Below the pieces are notes generated by a model that was not told where the DNA came from, did no database searches, and worked only from the letters and a program-made list of their open reading frames with translations. A stretch of DNA of 51,128 nucleotides from PALSA-505 sp035308365. GTDB taxonomy: Bacteria > Actinomycetota > Actinomycetes > Streptosporangiales > Streptosporangiaceae. Position 1 is the stretch's first letter, and each line of letters opens with the position of its first letter. The position numbers and the translations under genes were made by a program. The stretch is taken from contig DATGGU010000120.1 of NCBI GenBank assembly GCA_035308365.1, forward strand, positions 1-51,128. Reading direction: 5' to 3'. This document shows positions 1 through 7,217 of the stretch, one piece after another.

Positions 1-2
1 CC

Positions 3-1190
3 GCACCCGTACGCACGAGCACCACCGTGCACACCCTGCGCACGGTGTCGCAGGGCTTCGAGATCGGCGCCAACGACGATCTCCTCCGCGCCCGGGCCGT
101 GGTCCTGGCGACCGGGGCGTGCAGCCGACCGGCAATCCCGGGCATCGCCGACGCCGTGCCCGAGTCGATTACGACGCTCACCCCGCTGACCTACCGCGAT
201 CCCGGCCGGCTCCCTCATGGCGGGGTCCTCGTCGTCGGCGCATCTGCCACCGGCATCCAGCTCGCCGCCGAAATCCACGCCTCCGGCCGCCCGGTGACCC
301 TCGCGGCCGGCGAACACGTCCGGCTGCCCCGCCGCTACCGCAGCCGCGACATCTTCTGGTGGCTGGAAGCCACCGGCCTGCTAGGCGAACGCTACGACGA
401 GATTGATGACCTTACGCGGGCCCGCCATCTGCCCTCCCCGCAGCTCACCGGAAACCCGGCGGCAATCACCGACCTTAACGCGCTCGCCGCGCGAGGAGTC
501 CGCATCGCCGGCCGCCTCGGCCGCATCGCTGACGGCGTCGCCCAGTTCTCCGGGTCGCTCGCCAACACCTGCGCCCTCGCCGACCTGAAGATGAACCGGT
601 TCCTGAACCGGGCAGACGAGTGGGCCACCGCGTCGGGGCTCGACGATGAGCTGCCGCCGCCGCACCGCTTCGAGCCAACGCGCGTCGATCCCCGGGCGCC
701 GCTGGAACTGGACCTGTCGAGCGGGGAGATCACGACCGTCCTGTGGGCGACCGGCTTCCGGCCCGACCACTCCTGGCTGCACATCCCCGTGCGTGACCGC
801 ACCGGCCGCATCCGCCACGACGGCGGCGTGGTCACCGGCGCCCCCGGACTCTACGTCCTCGGCCTGCCGGTGCTCCGCACCCGCGCCTCCACCTACATCC
901 ACGGCGCGAGCGCGGACACCGAAGCCCTGGCCGGTCGTGCCGCATTCGTCTCAGCGCCCTTCGGCTTACTGACCTGCTCAGCTAGATACGGGCCTGCCTG
1001 CCAGCCGCGCCGGGGAGCTTGGCTGCCGCTCGTCACCAAGTGGCGCCGGGTCCAGCACACTCGCCACACTCACTGGTGCCATAGCGGCAACGTTTGCCCA
1101 GTCCACGATGCGGCGGATCCGCGCCGCGTAGGCGTGTGCAGGTCGCGCAGAACCGGGTGGGGGCGGCATTCCGCCGTGAGTTTCAACTGA
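3..1190 (+). CDS. FAD/NAD(P)-dependent oxidoreductase (flavin monooxygenase-like), 5' partial
   Basis: The frame is open from the window edge, so the N-terminal FAD-binding glycine motif lies outside. The motif ARAVVLATGACSRPAIPG is the ATG-type motif that joins the FAD and NADPH domains. VLVVGASATGIQLAAEI is the second dinucleotide-binding motif (GxSxxG), and TVLWATGFRPDHSWL is the late ATG motif of CzcO/Trk-type flavoproteins. The homology-like part ends near nt 950 at a STYIHGA motif, which normally lies close to the C-terminus. The final ~75 residues are Arg/Cys/His-rich and overlap a glyoxalase remnant on the other strand, so they look like read-through after loss of the native stop. A flavin-dependent oxidoreductase is clear, but its substrate is not. 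It may no longer be functional. Confidence 0.7.
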   Translation, partial: APVRTSTTVHTLRTVSQGFEIGANDDLLRARAVVLATGACSRPAIPGIADAVPESITTLTPLTYRDPGRLPHGGVLVVGASATGIQLAAEIHASGRPVTLAAGEHVRLPRRYRSRDIFWWLEATGLLGERYDEIDDLTRARHLPSPQLTGNPAAITDLNALAARGVRIAGRLGRIADGVAQFSGSLANTCALADLKMNRFLNRADEWATASGLDDELPPPHRFEPTRVDPRAPLELDLSSGEITTVLWATGFRPDHSWLHIPVRDRTGRIRHDGGVVTGAPGLYVLGLPVLRTRASTYIHGASADTEALAGRAAFVSAPFGLLTCSARYGPACQPRRGAWLPLVTKWRRVQHTRHTHWCHSGNVCPVHDAADPRRVGVCRSRRTGWGRHSAVSFN

Positions 1191-1320
1191 CGCAGAACTC
1201 ATTGCCTTCCGGGTCGTGCATGACCACGGCGTAAATCGGGTCCTCCGGGTCGTCGTGCCGGTCACGGCGCTCCACACTGGCGACTCCGCCTCGTCAGCCC
1301 GGCAAACGTTACTTGATGCT
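1183..1320 (-). pseudogene. C-terminal remnant of a VOC/glyoxalase-like protein
   Basis: The minus strand holds an open stretch ending YAVVMHDPEGNEFCVS followed by TGA. DPEGNEFCV is the characteristic C-terminal strand of the VOC superfamily (Glyoxalase_6-type), with the metal-ligand glutamate in the PEGNE motif. Only about 45 codons remain and there is no start or ribosome-binding site. The fragment overlaps the tail of the flavin oxidoreductase. I read it as a decayed gene end; the family call rests on this motif alone. Confidence 0.5.
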
Positions 1321-1429
1321 GTGCTACGTTCCGGAGTCTGAGGCTATGCTCACTCTGATCTTTTGTATTTGATCAGCTAACGCTTATCATGCCGAGCCCA
1401 CGGAGAAGGCGGATGGGGTCTGACCGGGG

Positions 1430-1590
1430 ATGAGGGGGATAAGGCTGGCCCCGGCGACTGTGCTGCGCTACGAGAAGCTGGCGCGCCGTTTCCTGGCCAG
1501 CGGGCCCGGTCCGGTGAACTGGCCTACCTGTCGGGAGCGGAGGTCACGGGGTTCCTGCCCGGCGGATGTGCCAGGGGCTCCATCACAAGA
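1430..1590 (+). pseudogene. Frameshifted N-terminal remnant of a tyrosine recombinase/integrase
   Basis: The first frame reads RLAPATVLRYEKLARRFLA, typical of the SAM-like core-binding domain of phage-type or transposon tyrosine integrases. After nt ~1498 the homology continues in the next frame as SGELAYLSGAEVTGFLPGGC, matching the usual helix with a 'LTGAEVTAFL' pattern. An in-frame TGA lies just upstream and no catalytic domain (R-H-R-Y) follows. It is a dead mobile-element fragment with at least one frameshift. Confidence 0.5.
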
Positions 1591-1867
1591 TTCGGGTCAT
1601 CAAGGACGCGTGTGTCCTGGCCAGATCATGTAGCAATCGCATCTGCGACGTGTCCCGCCAACGGGCACGACGCAAGCATCAGCAACTCCCATCGTCCCAG
1701 TTCAGAGGACACCCTTTCGGGTCGACACGCCCGCACAATCCCCCTAATGACACGGTGGATTCAGGCTAAGACACGCCGCCCAGCGATAATCCTGTGACAC
1801 TCAAGGCAGCCAGCCAGATCAGGATGAAAAACGCTCCTTGACGAACTGCGATCAGCTTCTCCAATCC

Positions 1868-1896
1868 TTGACACGGCTGGGCGCAGGTGTGATGAT
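1868..1896 (+). promoter_or_regulatory. Sigma70-type promoter of the small secreted protein
   Basis: A perfect -35 TTGACA is followed after 17 bp by GATGAT (four of six matches to TATAAT). Transcription would start near nt 1903, about 20 nt before the GTG start codon, leaving room for the GGAGG ribosome-binding site. A second TTGACG lies 30 bp upstream with no good -10. Confidence 0.5.
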
Positions 1897-1925
1897 ACGG
1901 CCAATTCTCTCATGCGGAGGTCATC

Positions 1926-2315
1926 GTGTCGTTACCTCGCCCCCGTCCCCAATGGACTCAACTTCGCAAAGTGGTTGCCGTGGTGGTCGCGTGTGCCGCG
2001 ATGCTGCTCGGCCTGGCCGCGCCCGCGAGCGCCTCGGGCCAGGTGTGCAGCGGCGGTGAAGGAAATGCATGCGAATATGTGTATAACGGCAGCGCCGGCA
2101 ATCCGTTTATATATTGGGTTAAGGTATGGAACCCGTGGAACCTTGGCACCGATGAGACTTATCGACTGCTGATCAACGGCACCGTTATTCGGACTGCTTC
2201 CGGCACGGCCGGCTACACATTCCAGCTAAACGAGTTCTTCAATCCCGGCACCTGCATTCAGGGCGGCGTGCTTAACGTTCCAGATGGGCGGACCCCCTGC
2301 TGGTACGTCCCTTAG
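1926..2315 (+). CDS. Small secreted cysteine-containing protein, unknown function
   Basis: The product has 129 residues. A GTG start is supported by GGAGG six bases upstream. Residues 1-37 form a Sec signal peptide: basic RPRPQWTQLRK, a hydrophobic stretch VVAVVVACAAMLLGLAA, then a likely signal peptidase I site at ASA/SG. The mature domain (~92 residues) has four cysteines, in QVC, ACEY, GTCIQ and PCWY, enough for two disulfides, and is rich in Gly, Asn and aromatic residues. The mature part uses more AT-ending codons (aat, tat, ata, gtt) than its neighbours, which hints at a transferred or weakly expressed gene. I do not recognise a family. Small secreted immunity, toxin or surface proteins are possible, but nothing here decides it. 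Confidence 0.7.
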   Translation: MSLPRPRPQWTQLRKVVAVVVACAAMLLGLAAPASASGQVCSGGEGNACEYVYNGSAGNPFIYWVKVWNPWNLGTDETYRLLINGTVIRTASGTAGYTFQLNEFFNPGTCIQGGVLNVPDGRTPCWYVP

Positions 2316-2364
2316 CCTGGCCTCCAAAAGATCCACCGCGACAGCAGCCACCACGGCTTCCGCT

Positions 2365-2859
2365 TCAGGTGATGCCGATCTGGGTGTTCTGCGCCGGCCC
2401 GGCGAGTTCCTGACATGCCTGGCGGATAGGCACGCCGACCCGGCTGGCGGCGGCCCGAAGATAGGCGATGGCTGCGTAGAGGGCGTATTCCCAGAAGTCG
2501 TCGGTCTGCCACCAGGCAACCTCATCGAGCAGGTCCGGCTCGGCCCCGCCGTGCAGTGCTGCCGCGGCCAGGATGGCGTATTGGAGCTTCTTGTGTTGCC
2601 GGCCGCGGAACCTGCATTCGGGCAAGAATCGCTCCCGCAGTCCTGCCAAATCCAGCGGCCTGGTGCGGCTGGCCCGGCACCAGTCCAGCGCATCGGCAGC
2701 GACGTGGAGGAAAACCTCGCCGGGGAAGGTGTTGTTGCGCGGATGCAACGGCTCCAGCTCGCCCAGCAAGCCGAATATCTGGGTGTCTCGGGCCAGCCCG
2801 TCGAGCAGGATCCGCCGGGCGGTGGCTGCGTCATCGGGGCTGGGCCTCTTGTTAGCCAT
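2365..2859 (-). CDS. Conserved hypothetical protein, soluble, alpha-helical
   Basis: I start the 164-residue protein at the ATG of MANKRPSPDD. Upstream of it the frame stays open but is low-complexity, and a TATACC hexamer lies 10 nt before the ATG, so the message may be leaderless or nearly so. The protein is soluble and helical, with no signal peptide or membrane segment. Notable stretches are PLHPRNNTFPGEVFLHVAAD, an Arg/Lys segment RGRQHKKLQYAIL, and EVAWWQTDDFWEYALYAAIA. It looks like a conserved actinobacterial protein of unknown function. It converges on the small secreted protein with about 50 bp between the stops. Confidence 0.55.
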   Translation of the reverse strand: MANKRPSPDDAATARRILLDGLARDTQIFGLLGELEPLHPRNNTFPGEVFLHVAADALDWCRASRTRPLDLAGLRERFLPECRFRGRQHKKLQYAILAAAALHGGAEPDLLDEVAWWQTDDFWEYALYAAIAYLRAAASRVGVPIRQACQELAGPAQNTQIGIT

Positions 2860-3153
2860 ACTCAGACGGTATAGGGCGGACTCGACAGCGTGCGCACCTG
2901 GGACTACAGCGATTACACCCAGCCCGGATGGCCGGCCACCACGCCGGCCCAGGCGCTGTCCGGCGCCGGAGTGGAGCCCAGCATGCGCTGGCCCCACTCC
3001 GGCGGAATCGTGCTATTTGGCGAATCTCTCCCAAGGGCCTATTGCGCTGGCCCGGGCGCGCAGCATGGCATAGGTTCCCCGCCAGTCATTACCACGGACC
3101 AGGCCGCGGTCAGGTTCATACGACCGCAGCCCGGACCTTCCCAGCGGCCGCCG

Positions 3154-4317
3154 TCACGGTGTGAGGGCGATGGCGACCGGGCTGAGCCCTACCTTGATTG
3201 GCTTGCCGGTGGTGTTGGTTTTGGTGCGGAATGGTGTCACTGTGTGCCCGGGGTGCATACCGGTGCCGTCATCGGTCACGTAGCCCATCGCGCCGCTCGC
3301 GGTGAGCGCGATGGCCCACGGGCCGAATCCGGCCGGGAACGGGCGGCCTGCCGTCCGGGTCTGGGTGTGGACCGGCGTCACGTTCTGGCCGGTGGTGACG
3401 TAGAGGGTCGTCCCGCTCGGGGTGACGGCGAAATGCGTGGGGAAACCGGCCACCGTGATGAACTTGCCCACCTGGCCGGTGGCGACGTTGATCGGGTAGA
3501 CGCGGCCCTGGGTGATGGGGTAGTGGACGTAGAAGCAGGCCACGTACGCGGTCTTGCCGTCTGGCGTGATGATGATCGCGCTGGGGGCGGTTCCCACCAC
3601 GATCGCCTTCCCGGCCTTGTTGGTAGCGATATTGATCGGCCGCACGGTGTCGGCCGATTCGTCCCCGATGCCGATGGTGACGTAGGCGGTCTCCCCGTTC
3701 GGCGTGATCGCTATCTCGCCGGCCGTCTTCCCGACCTTGATCGGCGTCTTGGCCTTGTTCGTGGCCGTGCTGACCGGCGTGACCGTGCCGTTGCTGCTCG
3801 CCACGTAGACGGTGGTGCCGTCCGGTGTGATCGCCAGGTACCCGGCGCCCGCGACCTTGATCGCCTTCCCGGCCTTGTCTGTGCCCGTGCTGATCGGCGT
3901 CACCGTGCCGTTACCGCTGCTCACATACGCGGTCTTGCCGTTCGGCGTGATCGCCACGAAGGCGGGATGGGCTCCGACCGTGATGCGCTTGCCGGCCGTG
4001 TTGGTGGCGGTGCTGATCGGCGTCACCGTGTCCGAGCCCGAGTTGGTGACGTAGGCGGTCTTACCGTTCGGGGTAATAGCTATGGCATTCGGGTTGATCC
4101 CGACCTTGATGGCTTTGCCGGCCGTGTTGGTGGCCGTATCGATCGGGGTCACCGTGTTGGCATCCAGGCTCACCACGTAAGCGATCTGCGGCCTGGCCGA
4201 CGGCGCCCGTGCGACGCCGGCCACGGCGGACCCGGCGCTGACACCGGTCAGGCCCAGCACGGCCACCGCCGCCGCCCCTGCTATCGCACTCCTGCCCTGG
4301 ACTAAGTACGTAGGCAT
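3154..4317 (-). CDS. Secreted YVTN-type beta-propeller protein
   Basis: The product has 387 residues. A Sec signal peptide (~residues 1-33) contains AIAGAAAVAVLGLTGVSAGSA. It is followed by about seven propeller blades, each with the pattern AITPNGKTAYV..., VTPI.TATN.AGK and a closing I.VG..P segment; an example is GKTAYVTNSGSDTVTPI. YVTN/NHL-like propellers act outside the cell as binding or scaffold domains, and no catalytic residues are expected. The ATG start has GAAAGGA about 8 nt upstream. It is the first of three secreted propeller proteins on this strand. Function beyond surface or extracellular binding is unknown. Confidence 0.85.
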   Translation of the reverse strand: MPTYLVQGRSAIAGAAAVAVLGLTGVSAGSAVAGVARAPSARPQIAYVVSLDANTVTPIDTATNTAGKAIKVGINPNAIAITPNGKTAYVTNSGSDTVTPISTATNTAGKRITVGAHPAFVAITPNGKTAYVSSGNGTVTPISTGTDKAGKAIKVAGAGYLAITPDGTTVYVASSNGTVTPVSTATNKAKTPIKVGKTAGEIAITPNGETAYVTIGIGDESADTVRPINIATNKAGKAIVVGTAPSAIIITPDGKTAYVACFYVHYPITQGRVYPINVATGQVGKFITVAGFPTHFAVTPSGTTLYVTTGQNVTPVHTQTRTAGRPFPAGFGPWAIALTASGAMGYVTDDGTGMHPGHTVTPFRTKTNTTGKPIKVGLSPVAIALTP

Positions 4318-4561
4318 CGAACTGTCCTTTCGTTCCGGCCCGGTCCGGCGGACCCGGCCTCACGGCGAGCAGTCCGCGACGCCCTGCTCAGATGTGTAGA
4401 CGCCGCCACCGTGCTCCGCGTTGGGAAAACTTGGTCCCATGCCCGCGTGAGCAGGGCAAGGCCGGCGCCGGGCGCGACGGCTCCGGGTGCTGGCCGTGCC
4501 GGCCTGCTTCAACGGCACCTAACCCGCAGCTGCCCTCAGCCCTCGCACAATCGCGGTGTGG

Positions 4562-6619
4562 TCAGGAGGTGGCCACGTCGTCGTATTCGGTGTGCGTCGG
4601 GTTGCCGGGGTGGTTGTCGTCTTTGCTGGTGAGAGTGAGGGTGTAGGAGTGCCCGGCGGTGATGGTGGCGGTGATCTGCTTCCACCCGGAACTGGTGGCG
4701 CAGGTCTTGGGCAGCACGGTCTTGGTGGTGGCGGTGGTGTTGTCTTTCAGGGTGGCGGTGGCCCAGTCGTGGTTGACGGTGTCGGGGCAGGTGACGTTGT
4801 ACCAGAACGACAGGGTGGCGCTGCCCGCAGGCGCGGTGAAGGTCTGGGTGAGGGACGAGGTTCCGTTGGTCGGGCTGGCCGAGCCGAGAATCGCCGCGTA
4901 CGTGCCGCTGTGCGGGTTGCTGGTGGTGACCGAGCAGACTGCGGCCTGCCCGCCGCAGCTCCAGCCGGTCAGGGTGCCGGTCTCGAACCCGCCGTTGGTG
5001 ATGGCGTTGGTGCGTGCGGTGACGGTGAGGGTGTAGGTGGTGCTATGCGTGTTGCTGGTCCCGGTTCCGGTGATGGTGATCGGGTAGCTGCCGGGTGGGG
5101 TGGCCGCACTGGTGGACAGGGTCAGGGTGGATGAGCCGCCGGGGGTGACCGAGGCCGGGTTGAAGGCGGCGGTCGTGCCGGTGGGCAGGCCGGTGGCGGA
5201 CAGGCTGACCGTTTCGGTGTCACCGCCGGTCGCGGTGGTGGTCACGGTCGTTGTGGCCGGGCTGCCCGGCACGGCCGTCCCGGATGCGGGGCTGGCGGAG
5301 AGGGTGAAGTCGGTGGCCGGGACGACGGTGGCGTAGATCTCGGAGGTGGAGCTGGTGCCGTTGGCGCTGCCCCAGCTCAGCGCGATCTGGTTGCCGGACA
5401 GGGTGGCCAGGCCGAAGGTGTCGCCGGGCCAGACCGAAGGATTGCCGTAGGCGGTGGAAATCTGGGTGGGCGTGCCCACCAGGCCGGTGGTGGTGGAGAA
5501 GGTCTGCAGGTAGGTCGCGTACCCCTGGGAGGGCGCGCTGGTCTGCCAGGCGACGTATGCGATGCCGGGCCCGCCGCCGGTCACTTCCACGTTATGCATT
5601 GCGTTGTCGGTGTCGGGGGTCACCCGCACCGGGGCAGACCAGGTCGTCCCGCCGTCGGTGGAGTAGGTCAGGTATCCGGTGTCTCCTGCGGAGGTCTGGG
5701 TGTCCCAGGTGGCGTACAGGGTGCCGCCGGAGTCGACGGCCAGATCCCCGTCGATCCACCAGGTGGGCAACGCGATCGATCCCAGTGCGGGGTCGAGCTG
5801 CTGCGGGGCGGACGACCAGGTGCTGCCGCCGTCGGTGGAGTCGGTGAAATACTCATAGCCCGGTGACAGGGCATAGGTGTTCGGGTCGGTCTGGTGCCCC
5901 CAGTACAGCGCGTCGACCTGGCCGGACGGGGCGACCAGGACCGGGGCACTGTATCCGCCCATGATCGGGTAACCCGGGCCGATCGGGGTGATCGGGCCGA
6001 AACTCAGGCCGCCGTCGGTGGACTTCTGCACCACCGCGTTCAGGTCCCCGGTGGAGTACGCGCACGAGCCGCCGGAACTGCACAGCAACTGCACCTTGGA
6101 CGCGTCCGGGCCGTAATCCCAGGTGAGGTAGATGGTGCCATCCGGGCCGACCGTGATGAAATCCCGGTCGCCCCAGTTCCCGCTGGCCGGCGGGCGCACC
6201 GCGGTGGTCTGGGTGAAGGTCGCACCCTGGTCGAAGGAGGCCGACACCACCGGATAGTCATACCCGCCCGAGGACAGCATGTAGGACACGTACACGGTGC
6301 CGGCCGGGCCGACCGCGATCGCCGGATCCCAGCCACCACCCGACCCTGGCATCTCCACCGCAGCGCCGTAGCTGGCACCGCCATCGGTGGACCGGGCAAA
6401 CCCGATCCCGCCGCACCCGATCCACACCTGGTAGATCAAAGCCGGCGCCGCGGTGGCCTCCTCGACCTCGGCGTTCTGCCCGCCACAGTTTCCGCTGACC
6501 TCAACGACAGGCGCCGCCGCCGCCTGCGCCGCCGGAACCGCGGCGGCCACGCCCACCAGGCCCAGCATTACGGCGACAGCGGCACGCACCACCACGGTTC
6601 CAGCAGCCGGTAAGCCCAT
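4562..6619 (-). CDS. Secreted sialidase/BNR-repeat propeller with Ig-like and C-terminal carbohydrate-binding-like domains
   Basis: I chose the ATG of MGLPAAGTVVV because GAGGAAGGA lies directly upstream, giving 685 residues; the frame stays open further upstream without a better site. After a signal peptide (to about AQAAAA) comes a six-bladed BNR/Asp-box propeller with repeated S-x-D-x-G-x-T-W motifs: STDGGASYG, STDGGLSFG, STDGGSTWSS, STDGGTTWS. Residues ~465-560 form a bacterial Ig-like module (FTLSASPASGTAVPG ... PPGSYPITITGTG). The C-terminal ~120 residues begin NAITNGGFETGTLTGWSCGG, typical of CBM4/9-like or galactose-binding-like jelly rolls. Catalytic sialidase residues (Arg triad, Tyr/Glu) are not obvious, so a binding protein or a different glycosidase is as likely as a true sialidase. 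Confidence 0.8.
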   Translation of the reverse strand: MGLPAAGTVVVRAAVAVMLGLVGVAAAVPAAQAAAAPVVEVSGNCGGQNAEVEEATAAPALIYQVWIGCGGIGFARSTDGGASYGAAVEMPGSGGGWDPAIAVGPAGTVYVSYMLSSGGYDYPVVSASFDQGATFTQTTAVRPPASGNWGDRDFITVGPDGTIYLTWDYGPDASKVQLLCSSGGSCAYSTGDLNAVVQKSTDGGLSFGPITPIGPGYPIMGGYSAPVLVAPSGQVDALYWGHQTDPNTYALSPGYEYFTDSTDGGSTWSSAPQQLDPALGSIALPTWWIDGDLAVDSGGTLYATWDTQTSAGDTGYLTYSTDGGTTWSAPVRVTPDTDNAMHNVEVTGGGPGIAYVAWQTSAPSQGYATYLQTFSTTTGLVGTPTQISTAYGNPSVWPGDTFGLATLSGNQIALSWGSANGTSSTSEIYATVVPATDFTLSASPASGTAVPGSPATTTVTTTATGGDTETVSLSATGLPTGTTAAFNPASVTPGGSSTLTLSTSAATPPGSYPITITGTGTSNTHSTTYTLTVTARTNAITNGGFETGTLTGWSCGGQAAVCSVTTSNPHSGTYAAILGSASPTNGTSSLTQTFTAPAGSATLSFWYNVTCPDTVNHDWATATLKDNTTATTKTVLPKTCATSSGWKQITATITAGHSYTLTLTSKDDNHPGNPTHTEYDDVATS

Positions 6620-6918
6620 CGAAGGTCCTTCCTCAGACCGCAGGCCGCACAGACACTGCGGGAACGCTTCACCTGAATGACTATCACCCCGGCCAAACAG
6701 CCACGTCAAGGACACATGCCGCGGCCGGCCGCCGGCTTCAATTAGAATTGAATGCCAACATTTACCCATGACGCCGGCGTTCTGGCTCTTTTACCCTTTG
6801 CTTAATGACTGCTGTGAGCAGTGCGTGGTGTGGCTGGCGGGGCTGCGGGCAAGCCGGGCATTCTTATGGGATCGCGGGTCACGGTATATCCAAAGGCTGG
6901 TCATGTTAGCCGCGGGTC

Positions 6919-7020
6919 TCAAATGTGCCAGGTGAACGCGGTCCCGCCCGGGGTCAGGAAACGCTTGGTGACCGTGGCGAGTTCGATACCGGCTATGCTG
7001 ACATCTGGCGGAATCAGAAA
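6919..7020 (-). pseudogene. N-terminal remnant of an ABC transporter ATP-binding protein
   Basis: The minus strand reads GIELATVTKRFLTPGGTAFT and then a few codons to TGA. This closely resembles the first strand and turn of nitrate/sulfonate/taurine-type ABC ATPases (I-x-L-x-x-V-T-K-x-F ... TPGG ... TAL), just before where the Walker A motif would come. There is no in-frame ATG or GTG and no downstream ATPase sequence. It is a short decayed fragment. Confidence 0.45.
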
Positions 7021-7067
7021 TCTCGCATGCCGGGGAATCTAAGGTGCCCGCCCGGCCCGTGTCACGC

Positions 7068-7199
7068 TTACGCTCAATGCCCGCATAAAGCGCGCTCTGC
7101 GCATTACGTTCAATTGCGCGTAAAGCACGTTGTAATCGTTCTGCTCATTACGCTCACGACCGTAAGGCTGTGCCCGCTTACGGCAGCGTCCCGCTTACG
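7068..7199. repeat. Cluster of seven TTACG/CGTAA motifs, including an inverted repeat
   Basis: Within 132 bp TTACG or its complement occurs seven times (nt 7068, 7104, 7119, 7148, 7161, 7178, 7195), mostly inside GCTTACG or CATTACG. One pair forms a perfect 7-bp inverted repeat, CCGTAAG at 7160-7166 and CTTACGG at 7177-7183. The cluster begins about 20 bp beyond the stop of the large propeller gene. It could be a terminator/attenuator of that gene or an array of regulator sites in front of the sialidase-like gene. Confidence 0.4.
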
Positions 7200-7217
7200 A
7201 CAGCGCGGTGGACATGC

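Larger units (their letters stand above)
6620..7217. other. Intergenic region with a gene remnant and a TTACG-rich repeat cluster
   Basis: These ~600 bp separate two secreted-propeller genes, both on the minus strand. The part next to the sialidase-like gene is AT-richer and should hold its promoter. The middle contains an ABC-transporter ATPase remnant, and the part next to the upstream gene contains a cluster of TTACG/CGTAA motifs; both are listed separately. I see no intact gene. Confidence 0.5.

Noticed and set aside
2890..3150. Plus-strand frame beginning VRTWDYSDYTQPGWPATTPA upstream of the YVTN gene
   Set aside because: It looks somewhat protein-like for ~45 codons but then runs antisense through the propeller gene. 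It has no ribosome-binding site or recognised motif, so at most it is a decayed fragment.
4435..4460. CRISPR-like palindromic unit (TGCCCGCGTGAGCAGGGCA) after an AAAACTT stretch
   Set aside because: Only one copy exists, with no second repeat at spacer distance and no cas genes. It is more likely a hairpin downstream of the sialidase-like gene.
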